From the NCBI RefSeq assembly GCF_005222705.1, contig NZ_STGF01000014.1, forward strand, positions 115,576-179,575: a stretch of 64,000 nt of DNA, in the 5' to 3' direction. The stretch comes from Paenibacillus sp. SY21-1. Lineage in GTDB: Bacteria > Bacillota > Bacilli > Paenibacillales > Paenibacillaceae. Made by a program: the position numbers and the translations under genes. Each line of letters begins with the position of its first letter. Within the stretch, counting starts at the first letter, position 1. Positions 16,943-25,401 of this stretch are shown piece after piece. The notes under the pieces are model-generated. The model made no database searches and had not been told where the DNA came from. It was given only the letters and a program-made list of their open reading frames with translations.

Positions 16943-16975
16943 TTTTGACATGATTTTAGCTCTAATTTATCGGGT
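16943..16975 (+). promoter_or_regulatory. Candidate activator site upstream of lplB1, shared with the GH95 promoter
   Basis: This is the second copy of the 33-nt motif at 7472-7504 (24/33 identical, no gaps). It lies about 24 nt before the -10 TATGAT. TTGACA inside it (16945-16950) resembles a -35 but has no good -10 at 16-18 nt, so it is more likely part of the regulator site. Confidence 0.55.
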
Positions 16976-16998
16976 GCAAGCGCTGCGGCGGTTTCGGT

Positions 16999-17004
16999 TA
17001 TGAT
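16999..17004 (+). promoter_or_regulatory. -10 element of the lplB1 operon
   Basis: TATGAT lies 94 nt before the lplB1 start without a consensus -35 at 17 nt, similar to the GH95 promoter in needing an upstream activator. The roughly 90-nt leader shows no clear hairpin. Confidence 0.4.
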
Positions 17005-17097
17005 AGGTACAGACAAGAAACAAAGAGGTTGCTTACGGCATAAGCGGCTAGAGTAAAACGCGATGTCCCGCAGCTAGCAATTGGAAGGAGCAACGAG

Positions 17098-18057
17098 ATG
17101 AAACCGCTAACAGAAAGTCCGGCAATATCGGGGACGGTCGCAAGAAGGAAGAGCTTTTGGACAAGGGCGCTGCAGCAAAAGTATTTGTATTTCATGTCGC
17201 TGCCGTTTGTCGTCTGGCTGATCATTTTCAGTTATGTGCCGATTTGGGGCTGGATTACAGCCTTTCAGAACTACAAGCCCAAAAATCAGATCTGGGATCA
17301 GACCTGGGTAGGCTTGGACAACTTTATCGAGCTGTTTCAGGATGAGCGTTTCTACTTGGTATTGCGCAATACGCTTGCGATGAGTACGATGGGTTTGCTC
17401 GTCAGCTTTACGGTGCCGGTTATTTTCGCTTTGCTGCTTAACGAGATGAAGGGGCAGTTTTTCAAGCGTTCGGTACAGACGATTTCTTACCTGCCGCACT
17501 TTGTGTCATGGGTCGTCGTAGCCGGACTTGTGACCAAAATGCTGTCCACTGACGGCGGGGCGGTTAACCAGTTTTTAATGTGGCTGGGCTTGATCGATGC
17601 GCCGATTCAATTTATGGCCAAGGGAGAGCTGTTCTGGGGCATCGTCACGTTATCGGATCTTTGGAAGGAAATGGGCTGGAATTCCATCATTTTTCTTGCC
17701 GCGATGTCGGGAATCGATCCTGAATTATATGAAGCCTCGACGGTTGACGGCGCCGGCCGCTTCCGCAAGATGTGGCATATTACGCTTCCGGGCATTCGCA
17801 CGACGTTTATGGTTCTGTTTATCCTGTCGATCGGTCATCTGATCAGCATTGGCTTCGAGAAGCAATTTTTGTTGGGCAATCCGCTGGTCGTTGATTATGC
17901 TGAGGTTCTCGAATTGTATGCGCTCAAGTACGGGATTCAGATGAGCAGATATTCCTTTGGTGCGGCAATTGGCATTTTTAATTCCATCGTCAGCATTCTG
18001 CTTGTATTCCTTGCGAACAGTATCTACAAACGAGTCACCAAAGAAACGATTATATAG
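17098..18057 (+). CDS. Oligosaccharide ABC importer permease, LplB family
   Basis: The 319-residue permease of the CUT1 class has about six membrane helices. The N-terminal YVPIWGWITAFQNYKP segment is diagnostic of LplB-type proteins, and the EAA loop (YEASTVDGAGRFRKMWHITLPGI) contacts the ATPase. GGAAGGAG lies seven nt before ATG. It is first in the lplB-lplC-lplA unit. No ATPase gene is in the locus, which is usual because these systems share a general MsmX-type ATPase. Oligosaccharide specificity comes from the binding protein downstream. Confidence 0.93.
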   Translation: MKPLTESPAISGTVARRKSFWTRALQQKYLYFMSLPFVVWLIIFSYVPIWGWITAFQNYKPKNQIWDQTWVGLDNFIELFQDERFYLVLRNTLAMSTMGLLVSFTVPVIFALLLNEMKGQFFKRSVQTISYLPHFVSWVVVAGLVTKMLSTDGGAVNQFLMWLGLIDAPIQFMAKGELFWGIVTLSDLWKEMGWNSIIFLAAMSGIDPELYEASTVDGAGRFRKMWHITLPGIRTTFMVLFILSIGHLISIGFEKQFLLGNPLVVDYAEVLELYALKYGIQMSRYSFGAAIGIFNSIVSILLVFLANSIYKRVTKETII

Positions 18058-18069
18058 GAGGTACGAGCT

Positions 18070-18963
18070 ATGCAAGGGGCTTTGAAAAAAAGCAGCGGCG
18101 ATCGGCTGTTTGATATTTTTATCGGGATATTCATGTCGCTGGTTGTCATACTGACGTTATACCCGTTTCTAAACGTGCTGGCGATTTCCTTCAACAATTC
18201 GGTCGATACCGTTAGAGGCGGCATTACGATCTTTCCGCGTGAATTTACGTTGAAAAACTATGAAACCATTTTTGGCTTTGAAGGACTGCTGGTCGGCTTT
18301 AAAAACTCGGTCATTCGTACCGTAATCGGCACCCTGCTCGGCGTGCTGTCGGCCTCCATGCTGGCGTATACGCTGAGCCGTCCCGACTTTCAAGCAAGAA
18401 GATGGATGTCTGTCATGTTCGCCATGACGATGTATTTCTCGGGAGGGCTCATTCCGGCTTTCCTGTTAATGAAGAGTCTGGGCCTGATCGGTACATTCTC
18501 GATCTATATTATTCCCGCTTTGCTTAGCGTTTGGAACGTGTTTGTTGTCCGCTCCTACATCGATGGGTTGCCCTACGCGCTTCAGGAGTCCGCCAAGATC
18601 GACGGCGCGAACGACTGGACGATTTTCTGGAAGGTCATTCTTCCGCTTTGCCAGCCCGTGCTGGCGACGATCGCCTTGTTTATCGCAGTCGGACACTGGA
18701 ACGCTTGGTTTGATACCTATTTGTACAACAACCGCAATCCGGAGAACACGACTTTGCAGTATGAGCTGATGAAGGTGCTTCTGTCCACGCAGACGGGCAG
18801 CGATTATCGTGATCCCGCTACGCAGCAATCGCTTTCGGCGGTATCCCCGGAATCGATTAAGATGGCAATTACCATCGTTGTAACGGTTCCCATTTTGCTC
18901 GTCTATCCGTTTTTGCAGAAATATTTTGTTAAAGGCATGACGTTAGGGGCAGTTAAAAGCTAA
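18070..18963 (+). CDS. Oligosaccharide ABC importer permease, LplC/YtcP family
   Basis: The 297-residue partner permease has six hydrophobic segments, the family start with LYPFLNVLAISFNNS, an EAA loop (LQESAKIDGANDWTIFWKVILPL) and the typical C-terminus YPFLQKYFVKGMTLGAVK. It lies 12 nt after lplB1, and AGGAGG overlaps the end of that gene. With LplB it forms the membrane channel for sugar import. Confidence 0.93.
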   Translation: MQGALKKSSGDRLFDIFIGIFMSLVVILTLYPFLNVLAISFNNSVDTVRGGITIFPREFTLKNYETIFGFEGLLVGFKNSVIRTVIGTLLGVLSASMLAYTLSRPDFQARRWMSVMFAMTMYFSGGLIPAFLLMKSLGLIGTFSIYIIPALLSVWNVFVVRSYIDGLPYALQESAKIDGANDWTIFWKVILPLCQPVLATIALFIAVGHWNAWFDTYLYNNRNPENTTLQYELMKVLLSTQTGSDYRDPATQQSLSAVSPESIKMAITIVVTVPILLVYPFLQKYFVKGMTLGAVKS

Positions 18964-18971
18964 GGTTGGTA

Positions 18972-18990
18972 ATAGCAGGTTTCCTGTTAT
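18972..18990 (+). other. Hairpin in the lplC1-lplA1 intergenic region
   Basis: ATAGCAGG and CCTGTTAT form an 8-bp stem with one wobble around a TTT loop. It lies between the permease and binding-protein genes without a T-run. Such hairpins often protect the downstream binding-protein transcript or reduce read-through; the second lpl operon has a hairpin in the equivalent gap. Confidence 0.5.
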
Positions 18991-19037
18991 ATACATGCTT
19001 CAAGGATGCAACATACAAAAAAGGGAGGCAATAAGCA

Positions 19038-20741
19038 ATGAAGAAACAAGTCAAATCGGCTCTTCTGATGATGCTTGCGCTCACGTTCGTGTTCGTTACA
19101 GCATGCAGCAAGCCGAGCAACAGCGGCAATGGCGCAAACGAAGGGACCGGGACATCGACCGAAACGGCCGAGCCGTCGCTGGAGCCGATCACGATTCGTC
19201 TGGCGTCCGGTGACAACAATCCGACCTGGGACGATATGAATTCCGATATCGGCAAATATATTAAAGAAAAAACAGGCATTACGCTTAAGCAGGAGTTCCC
19301 GATCGGCGGCTCCGACAGCGATATGTTTGCGCTGATGGTAGCAAGCGACGACTATCCGGACCTCGTTATGCCAAAAGGCAATGCCAGCAAGCTGGTTGAC
19401 GCCGGCGCGCTGATTGACCTGCGTCCGCTGATCGAAGAGTTTGGGCCAAACCTTAAAAAGGTATATGGCGAATACTTTAACCGTCTGCGCTGGAGCAAGG
19501 ACGACGACGCGATCTACACGCTGCCGATTTCCGGAGTAGGACAGACCTACTTCGATGCGGGCGGCGGCTTCCAATTGCAGCATCAGGCGCTTGAATCCGG
19601 CGGATATCCGGAAATTAAAACCGTTAAAGATTATGAAGCAGCCATTAAAGCTTTCCTTGAGAAAAACCCGACGACCGAAGACGGCCAGCCGCGTATCGGA
19701 ATGTCGCTTAATGGCGGCGAGTGGCAAATTCTCATCTCGGTTACGAATCCGGCATTTTATGCGACAGGCGCACCGGATGACGGCGAGTTTTATGTGAACC
19801 AGGATACGCTTGAAGCGATTATGCATTACCAGCGCCCTGAAGAAAGAGAATATTTCCGTTGGCTTAATCATATGAACGACATCGGACTACTCGATAAAGA
19901 AAGCTTTGTGCAAAAATATGACCAATATAAAGCCAAAATCGCCTCCGGCCGCGTGGTCGGCTTGATCGATCAGGACTGGGACTATGCCGAAGCGCAAAAC
20001 GCGCTTAAAGCAGAAGGCAAATTCGGCGCGACATACGCCCGATTCCCTGTAACGCTGAATGAGGATTTTGAGGACCATTCCTTCCAAGGCACAGGCTACC
20101 TGGCCGGCTATGGCGTGGGCATTACGAAAGACGCGCAAGATCCTGAGCGCTTGGTTAAGTTCCTTGACTGGCTGGCATCCGACGAAGGCCAGGTGCTGGT
20201 TCAGTGGGGAATTGAAGGCCAGCATTATAATGTAGTGGACGGAAAACGCGTAATTCCTGAAGAAGTGCAAAACTTGAAATCCAATGACAACAACACGTTC
20301 AAGAAAACGACCGGTATCGGCAACTATCTGATCTCCGCCCGTTACGGGGACGGCGTGCTTGATCCGAGCGGCAACTACTATACGACAACGTTCCCGGAGC
20401 AAATTCAAACGGCTTACTCCGATGAGGACAAAAAGACGTTGAAGGCTTACGGCAAAACGGTGTACAAGGATTTCTGGCCGGCCGACGATGCGTTCCCTGA
20501 GCGCAAATACGGCGCAGCGTGGATTCTTCCGTTCGAGACAGGCTCCCAGGCTAACGTTATTTTCCAAAAAACGCAGGATATTATGAAGAAAAAAATCCCT
20601 GAGGCGATTCTTGCCAAGCCATCGGATTTCGATCGTATTTACGACGAGTTCCTTGCGGATCTGGAAAAAGCCAACGTGAAGAAGCTGAACGAAGAGTTTA
20701 CAAAAATGGTAAAAGACCGTGTTGAACTTTGGTCAGAATAA
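19038..20741 (+). CDS. Extracellular oligosaccharide-binding lipoprotein, LplA family
   Basis: The 567-residue protein has a lipoprotein signal peptide (two lysines, hydrophobic core, lipobox VTAC with C23 as lipidation site), a low-complexity Ser/Gly/Asn/Thr linker to about residue 50, and a large two-lobed solute-binding domain. It captures oligosaccharides outside the membrane and delivers them to the LplB/LplC channel. AAGGGAGG precedes ATG. It is the third gene of the unit and is followed by a strong terminator. Confidence 0.93.
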   Translation: MKKQVKSALLMMLALTFVFVTACSKPSNSGNGANEGTGTSTETAEPSLEPITIRLASGDNNPTWDDMNSDIGKYIKEKTGITLKQEFPIGGSDSDMFALMVASDDYPDLVMPKGNASKLVDAGALIDLRPLIEEFGPNLKKVYGEYFNRLRWSKDDDAIYTLPISGVGQTYFDAGGGFQLQHQALESGGYPEIKTVKDYEAAIKAFLEKNPTTEDGQPRIGMSLNGGEWQILISVTNPAFYATGAPDDGEFYVNQDTLEAIMHYQRPEEREYFRWLNHMNDIGLLDKESFVQKYDQYKAKIASGRVVGLIDQDWDYAEAQNALKAEGKFGATYARFPVTLNEDFEDHSFQGTGYLAGYGVGITKDAQDPERLVKFLDWLASDEGQVLVQWGIEGQHYNVVDGKRVIPEEVQNLKSNDNNTFKKTTGIGNYLISARYGDGVLDPSGNYYTTTFPEQIQTAYSDEDKKTLKAYGKTVYKDFWPADDAFPERKYGAAWILPFETGSQANVIFQKTQDIMKKKIPEAILAKPSDFDRIYDEFLADLEKANVKKLNEEFTKMVKDRVELWSE

Positions 20742-20801
20742 GTTACAATAACATATGAATCGGGTTGAGGCTTGAATCTTCATGCATACCCTCCGACCTA
20801 C

Positions 20802-20843
20802 AACGCTGCGTCGTCCGAGGGACGGCGCAGCGTTTCATTTTTT
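20802..20843 (+). terminator. Rho-independent terminator after lplA1
   Basis: A 15-bp stem with one wobble (AACGCTGCGTCGTCC paired with GGACGGCGCAGCGTT) is followed by six T residues at 20838-20843. It ends the lplBCA transcript before the GH42 gene. Confidence 0.92.
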
Positions 20844-20930
20844 AAGCGCTGGCTTTGCCGCCTCAGAGCGGCCTCTGACGCGGGCGTTGGCCCGGGTACA
20901 TAACTGAATTGGAAATGGAGCTGAATAATT

Positions 20931-22958
20931 GTGATTCATGAAAGACTCCCTAAAATCTGGTACGGCGGAGACTACAATCCTGAACAATGGGATGAGGCGA
21001 CGATGGAAGAGGACATTCGGATGTTCAAGCTCGCGGAAATCGATGTGGCGACCGTCAACGTATTTTCGTGGGCCCGCATTCAGCCAAGCGAAGAGGAATA
21101 TGATTTCTCCGGTCTGGACGCTATCGTGGACAGATTGCACCGGGACGGCATTACAATCTGTCTCGCGACGAGCACAGGCGCACATCCTGCATGGATGGCA
21201 AAGCGCTATCCGGATGTAACCCGGGTAGATTACGAAGGACGGAAACGCAAATTTGGCGGCAGACATAACTCATGTCCAAGCAGCCCTGCGTACTTGAAAT
21301 ATTCGGCGTTGATTGCCGATAAGCTGGCTGAGCGCTACAAGGACCACCCTGCACTCGTCGCATGGCATATTTCCAACGAATACGGCGGCTACTGCTATTG
21401 CGACAACTGCGCCGAAGCCTTCCGCGTCTGGCTGCAAAAGCGTTATGGAACGATTGAGCAATTGAACAAGGCCTGGTATACAAGCTTCTGGGGCCATACG
21501 TTCTACGATTGGGATGAGATCGTGCCGCCGAATGCGCTTAGCGAGGAGTGGGCGGGCAATCGCACGAACTTCCAGAGCATCTCGCTGGATTACCGCAGAT
21601 TTCAGTCCGATGCGCTGCTTGACTGCTATTTGATTGAGCACGCTGCGATTCGCAGACATTCGCCGGACGTTCAAATTACGACCAATCTGATGGGCACGTA
21701 CCCTGAACTGGACTATTTTAAATGGGCCAAGCATATGGACGTTGTTTCATGGGACAACTATCCATCGATCGATACGCCGGTCAGCTATACGGCTATGACT
21801 CATGCGCTGATGCGCGGCTTGAAAAGCGGTCAGCCGTTTATGCTGATGGAGCAAACGCCGAGCCAGCAGAACTGGCAGGCTTACAACGCGCTCAAGCGCC
21901 CTGGCGTAATGAGGCTGTGGAGCTATCAAGCGGTCGCTCACGGTGCGGATACGGTCATGTTCTTCCAGCTTCGCCGCTCGATTGGCGCATGCGAGAAGTA
22001 CCATGGCGCGGTCATCGAGCATGTGGGCCATGAGCATACCCGCGTTTTCCGCGAATGCGCAGAGCTGGGCCGCGAGCTGACTCAGCTGTCCGACAAGCTG
22101 CTCGATTCCCGTCTGGAATCCAGAGCGGCCATCGTATTCGATTGGGAAAACCGCTGGGCGGTCGAGCTCTCGAGCGGACCGAGCGTGGCGCTCAAATATG
22201 TGAACGAGGTGCACAAGTATTACGATGCCCTGTTCGAGGCGCGAATTCAAACCGATATGATCAGCGTGGAGGAGAGTCTTGATCGTTATGACCTTGTCAT
22301 CGCGCCGGTCATGTATATGATCAAGCCCGGCTTCGCCGAGAAGATCGAGGCTTTCGTCGAACGCGGGGGCACGTTTATTACGACGTTCTTCAGCGGTATC
22401 GTTGGCGAAACCGATATCGTAACAACCGGCGGCTATCCGGGCAAGCTGCGCAAGCTGCTCGGCATTTGGGCGGAGGAGATTGATGCGCTGCTTCCAGGAC
22501 AATCCAATCAATTGATCATAAAAGGCGAGCACGGGCTGCTGAAAGGCGAATATGATTGCAGCATCCTGTGCGATCTGATCCATTCCGAGGGTGCGGAGGT
22601 AATGGCTGAGTATGGCTCCGATTTCTATAAAGGCATGCCGGTCGTAACGCGTAACAAGTTTGGCAAAGGGGAAGCCTGGTACGTGGCGAGCAGCCCAGAC
22701 AAAGCGTTCCTGCAGGCGATGATCGGACAAATTTGCGCTGAAAAAGGAATCGAGCCGCTGTTAGGGTCCGCTCCTTCCGGCGTGGAGGCTACACGGAGAA
22801 GCAAGGACGGAAAAACGTATACATTCGTTTTGAACCATAACGCGGAGCCTGCCGAAATCGAGCTGCCTTCCGCGCCTCAGCTTGATCTGCTGACCGGAGA
22901 AACGGTAAGCGGGGCATATACGCTTGCAGCGAAGGGCGTTTTAATTCTCGAGCAATAA
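20931..22958 (+). CDS. Beta-galactosidase, glycoside hydrolase family 42
   Basis: The 675-residue protein shows the GH42 order: TIM barrel starting with KIWYGGDYNPEQW, acid/base E150 in WHISNEYGG, nucleophile E307 in MLMEQTPS, a glutamine-amidotransferase-like trimerisation domain, and a small C-terminal beta domain. Cys115, Cys155, Cys157 and Cys160 form the metal-binding cluster found in many GH42 enzymes. There is no signal peptide, so it acts in the cytoplasm on beta-galactosides entering through LplABC. GTG at 20931 has GGAG ten nt upstream. It follows a terminator and probably has its own promoter, but none was clear. Confidence 0.95.
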   Translation: MIHERLPKIWYGGDYNPEQWDEATMEEDIRMFKLAEIDVATVNVFSWARIQPSEEEYDFSGLDAIVDRLHRDGITICLATSTGAHPAWMAKRYPDVTRVDYEGRKRKFGGRHNSCPSSPAYLKYSALIADKLAERYKDHPALVAWHISNEYGGYCYCDNCAEAFRVWLQKRYGTIEQLNKAWYTSFWGHTFYDWDEIVPPNALSEEWAGNRTNFQSISLDYRRFQSDALLDCYLIEHAAIRRHSPDVQITTNLMGTYPELDYFKWAKHMDVVSWDNYPSIDTPVSYTAMTHALMRGLKSGQPFMLMEQTPSQQNWQAYNALKRPGVMRLWSYQAVAHGADTVMFFQLRRSIGACEKYHGAVIEHVGHEHTRVFRECAELGRELTQLSDKLLDSRLESRAAIVFDWENRWAVELSSGPSVALKYVNEVHKYYDALFEARIQTDMISVEESLDRYDLVIAPVMYMIKPGFAEKIEAFVERGGTFITTFFSGIVGETDIVTTGGYPGKLRKLLGIWAEEIDALLPGQSNQLIIKGEHGLLKGEYDCSILCDLIHSEGAEVMAEYGSDFYKGMPVVTRNKFGKGEAWYVASSPDKAFLQAMIGQICAEKGIEPLLGSAPSGVEATRRSKDGKTYTFVLNHNAEPAEIELPSAPQLDLLTGETVSGAYTLAAKGVLILEQ

Positions 22959-22986
22959 GGCGAGCTCCTTCGCCTCTATTCCTTTT
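22958..22986 (+). terminator. Possible terminator after GH42
   Basis: AGGCGA and TCGCCT form a 6-bp stem starting at the stop codon, followed by a mixed pyrimidine tract ending in four T residues. It is short, and strength is uncertain. Confidence 0.45.
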
Positions 22987-23153
22987 GACGTCATTCATGC
23001 AGCAGCAGCCTGACAAGCGTCGACGGCCGGAGACAAAATCATGGAAAAGTTTATCATCAGCCTTTCGGGATAGCCGGATGGCAGTGGACAGGCTCCCTTT
23101 CCGGGCGAACGCATACAATGGAGATAGAAGCCCGGAAGAGGGGAGCCCTTCTT

Positions 23154-23246
23154 ATGATGCGTCGGCACCAGCGCCGCAAGTTCGTTTATCTTGCACTCGT
23201 TTTGTTTGTACTTCTCGTCATTTGGCTCTTTATGGTTGCGCTATAA
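23154..23246 (+). CDS. Small single-pass membrane peptide, 30 residues
   Basis: ATG at 23154 opens a 30-codon frame after GAGGGGAG at good spacing. The peptide starts MMRRHQRRKF (six basic residues and a histidine) and continues as one hydrophobic helix of about 20 residues (VYLALVLFVLLVIWLFMVAL), with stop TAA at 23244. A terminator follows directly, so it has its own transcript in the 445-nt gap between GH42 and spoVAC. I recognise no family. Position next to spoVA hints at a sporulation role but does not prove it. Confidence 0.7.
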   Translation: MMRRHQRRKFVYLALVLFVLLVIWLFMVAL

Positions 23247-23251
23247 AATGA

Positions 23252-23300
23252 GGATTGTCTGGATGGCCGATAACGTTCGGCGGCGGGCAATCCTTTTTTT
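23252..23300 (+). terminator. Rho-independent terminator after the small membrane peptide gene
   Basis: GGATTGTC pairs with GGCAATCC, enclosing an inner GCCGA/TCGGC stem, and seven T residues follow at 23294-23300. It begins six nt after the small gene stop. Confidence 0.85.
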
Positions 23301-23403
23301 ATGGATAAGGACAGACCGGATAACAAATAATGAAATGTGCAGAATTTGTGGAATAGGCTGCTCCGGCTGGATGGAACGGGGCAACTGAGAAGGAGACGGA
23401 GCT

Positions 23404-23895
23404 ATGGCAACTACTAGCAAAAACGGTCAGCGCTACAAAAAAATGACGATGTCAGCCAAAGAATATCAGTCTTTCGCCAAAACGATGGAGCCGCCCCGCT
23501 CGGTGCTTGGCAATTGTATCAGAGCCTTCCTGTTCGGCGGGGCGATCTGCGTAGCCGGGCAAGGGATCACGGAGCTATACGTTCATTTGCTCGGCATGAC
23601 GAGGGAAAAAGCGGGCGACCCGACGGTGGCGACGCTTATCCTCCTGTCGGTCATTCTGACGAGTCTGGGCGTATACGACAAAATCGCGCAATGGGCAGGC
23701 GCCGGCTCTGCCGTGCCCGTTACCGGCTTTGCCAACTCGATGTGTTCGGCTGCGCTCGAGCACCGAAGCGAGGGGCTGGTGCTTGGGGTAGGCGGCAACA
23801 TGTTCAAGCTGGCCGGTTCGGTTATCGTATATGGAACCGTTGCGGCTTTTTTTGTCGGCATTATTCATCTTATTCTCGGGACGGGGGGACAGTAA
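23404..23895 (+). CDS. spoVAC: Stage V sporulation protein AC
   Basis: The 163-residue polytopic membrane protein matches SpoVAC: cytoplasmic KNGQRYKKMTMSAKEYQSF start, then hydrophobic helices with FLFGGAICVAGQ and GAGSAVPVTGFANSM. SpoVAC forms a mechanosensitive-type channel in the spore inner membrane for dipicolinic acid movement. GAAGGAG precedes ATG. It is the first of three tightly linked spoVA genes; spoVAA, spoVAB and spoVAF are not in the window. No clear forespore sigma-factor promoter could be assigned upstream. Confidence 0.97.
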   Translation: MATTSKNGQRYKKMTMSAKEYQSFAKTMEPPRSVLGNCIRAFLFGGAICVAGQGITELYVHLLGMTREKAGDPTVATLILLSVILTSLGVYDKIAQWAGAGSAVPVTGFANSMCSAALEHRSEGLVLGVGGNMFKLAGSVIVYGTVAAFFVGIIHLILGTGGQ

Positions 23896-23896
23896 T

Positions 23897-24910
23897 ATGC
23901 TGCGCGGCAAACAATCGTGGTGGTTTGACAACCGTCCGGTTATTCTCGGTGAAGCGACGGTTGTAGGTCCGGATGAGGGGGAGGGGCCTCTGGCGGCAGA
24001 GTTCGACCTTGTTCACCCCGAGCTGGACATGCAGCAGAAAAGCTGGGAGAAAGCAGAGCGTCTGCTGCTCGAGCAAGCCTCCGAGTTCGCGGTGCAAAAT
24101 GCGGGCATCAGCCGCGATCAATTGAAGTTCTACATCGGCGGAGATTTAATGAATCAAATTATAAGCAACAGCTTTGCCGCGAGATCGCTGGGCGTCCCTT
24201 TTTTGGGCGTATTCGGCGCCTGCTCGACATCGATGGAATCGTTGGCGCTTGCCTCCCAGCTAGTCGATTCAGGAGCCGCGGATTACGTAATGGCAGGCAC
24301 ATGCAGTCACAATTGCACCGCGGAAAAGCAGTTTCGCTATCCCACGGAATATGGCTCGCAGAAGCCTCCAACCGCGCAATACACGGTGACGGGAGCGGGG
24401 GCGGCGGTTATTGCCGCCAGCGGAGAAGGACCGGTCATTGAATGCGCTACGATCGGCAAAATCGTCGATCTTGGCATCAAGGACCCGTTTAATATGGGAG
24501 CGGCCATGGCCCCGGCTGCCGTCGATACGATTCAAGCCCATTTTAACGATACGGGACGCGGTCCGGGCGATTACGACCTGATCGTAACGGGGGACCTTGC
24601 CGGGGTCGGGCATCCGATTGCAAACGAGCTGCTTCTACAGAACGGCGTGCCGATGGGGGATACGGTATTCAAGGATTGCGGGCTGATGGTCTACGATGTC
24701 AACCGGCAGAAGGTGCAGGCGGGAGGCAGCGGCTGCGCATGCTCGGCGGTCGTGACTTACGGCCATTTGCTTAAACGGATCAAGAACGGGCAGCTTAACC
24801 GCATACTTGTCGTCGCGACCGGGGCGCTCCTATCGCCGCTTTCCTTTCAGCAGGGAGAGAGCATCCCTTGCATCGCGCATGCGGTCGCCATCAGCTCGGG
24901 AAGGGAGTAG
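23897..24910 (+). CDS. spoVAD: Stage V sporulation protein AD
   Basis: The 337-residue protein has a thiolase-like fold with GVFGACSTSMESL (Cys109), ending in the IPCIAHAVAI segment. SpoVAD is a soluble inner-membrane-associated protein that binds dipicolinic acid during spore formation. The ATG lies one nt after the spoVAC stop with a G-run upstream; an earlier in-frame start inside spoVAC is less likely. Confidence 0.97.
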   Translation: MLRGKQSWWFDNRPVILGEATVVGPDEGEGPLAAEFDLVHPELDMQQKSWEKAERLLLEQASEFAVQNAGISRDQLKFYIGGDLMNQIISNSFAARSLGVPFLGVFGACSTSMESLALASQLVDSGAADYVMAGTCSHNCTAEKQFRYPTEYGSQKPPTAQYTVTGAGAAVIAASGEGPVIECATIGKIVDLGIKDPFNMGAAMAPAAVDTIQAHFNDTGRGPGDYDLIVTGDLAGVGHPIANELLLQNGVPMGDTVFKDCGLMVYDVNRQKVQAGGSGCACSAVVTYGHLLKRIKNGQLNRILVVATGALLSPLSFQQGESIPCIAHAVAISSGRE

Positions 24911-24916
24911 ACGCCA

Positions 24917-25267
24917 ATGATTTTTTTGTGGGCTTTTCTTGTCGGCGGGGCCATCTGCGTCATCGGGCAGCTTATGTTCGACGTGCTCAAGCTGACGCCT
25001 GCGCATACGATGTCGACGCTCGTCGTTATCGGCGCAATCGTGGACGGCTTCGATTTGTACGAGCCGCTCGTTAAATTTGCGGGCGCCGGCGCGACCGTTC
25101 CGATTACCAGCTTCGGCAACGCGCTTGTACACGGAGCTTTGACCGAGCTTCACGATTCCGGCTGGATTGGAGTCATTTCCGGCATATTTAAAGTTACGAG
25201 CGCGGGTATTTCAGCCGCGATTATTTTTTCCTTTTTGGCGGCGCTTGTCGTCAGGCCGAAGGGATAA
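24917..25267 (+). CDS. spoVAE: Stage V sporulation protein AE (SpoVAEb type)
   Basis: The 116-residue membrane protein has the short SpoVAE form, with FLVGGAICVIGQLMFD and GAGATVPITSFGNALVHGAL, clearly related to SpoVAC. It is the last gene of spoVAC-AD-AE and is needed with them for dipicolinic acid uptake into the forespore. AAGGGAG lies nine nt before ATG. Confidence 0.97.
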   Translation: MIFLWAFLVGGAICVIGQLMFDVLKLTPAHTMSTLVVIGAIVDGFDLYEPLVKFAGAGATVPITSFGNALVHGALTELHDSGWIGVISGIFKVTSAGISAAIIFSFLAALVVRPKG

Positions 25268-25278
25268 ATGCAAGCTGC

Positions 25279-25311
25279 TGGAGAGTCCTGTGGGATTCTC
25301 CAATTTTTTTT
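25279..25311 (+). terminator. Rho-independent terminator after spoVAE
   Basis: TGGAGAGTCC and GGATTCTCCA pair over 10 bp with one wobble, followed by eight T residues at 25304-25311. Confidence 0.92.
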
Positions 25312-25324
25312 GTAGTCGAAAGAT

Positions 25325-25354
25325 TTGTGCAGGCGAAAGGTAGTGCTGTAAAAT
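25325..25354 (+). promoter_or_regulatory. Promoter of the moxR-DUF58-transglutaminase operon
   Basis: TTGTGC (25325-25330) and TAAAAT (25349-25354) are 18 nt apart, with TG directly before the -10. An alternative -10, TAGAAT at 25370, has an extended TGC element. Confidence 0.5.
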
Positions 25355-25387
25355 AGTAGTATTGATGCTAGAATGCAATGCTACTAT
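25353..25387. repeat. 12-bp inverted repeat in the moxR leader
   Basis: ATAGTAGTATTG (25353-25364) and CAATGCTACTAT (25376-25387) are complementary at 11 of 12 positions around an 11-nt centre. It overlaps the -10 and ends just before the GGGAGG ribosome site at 25389. It could be a repressor operator or an RNA hairpin affecting translation. Confidence 0.6.
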
Positions 25388-25401
25388 CGGGAGGTTATAC
25401 C

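Noticed and set aside
16945..16973. Perfect TTGACA as -35 of the lplB1 promoter
   Set aside because: Spacings of 16-18 nt give TTATCG or TATCGG as -10, which are poor; the block is better explained as part of the motif shared with the GH95 promoter.
16974..16988. Second cre-like sequence near lplB1
   Set aside because: Only the left half resembles the CcpA operator; the right half has several mismatches.
22985..23251. 88-codon plus-strand frame overlapping the small membrane peptide gene
   Set aside because: It lacks a good ribosome site and any domain-like pattern; the 30-codon frame has a strong site, a membrane helix and a terminator.
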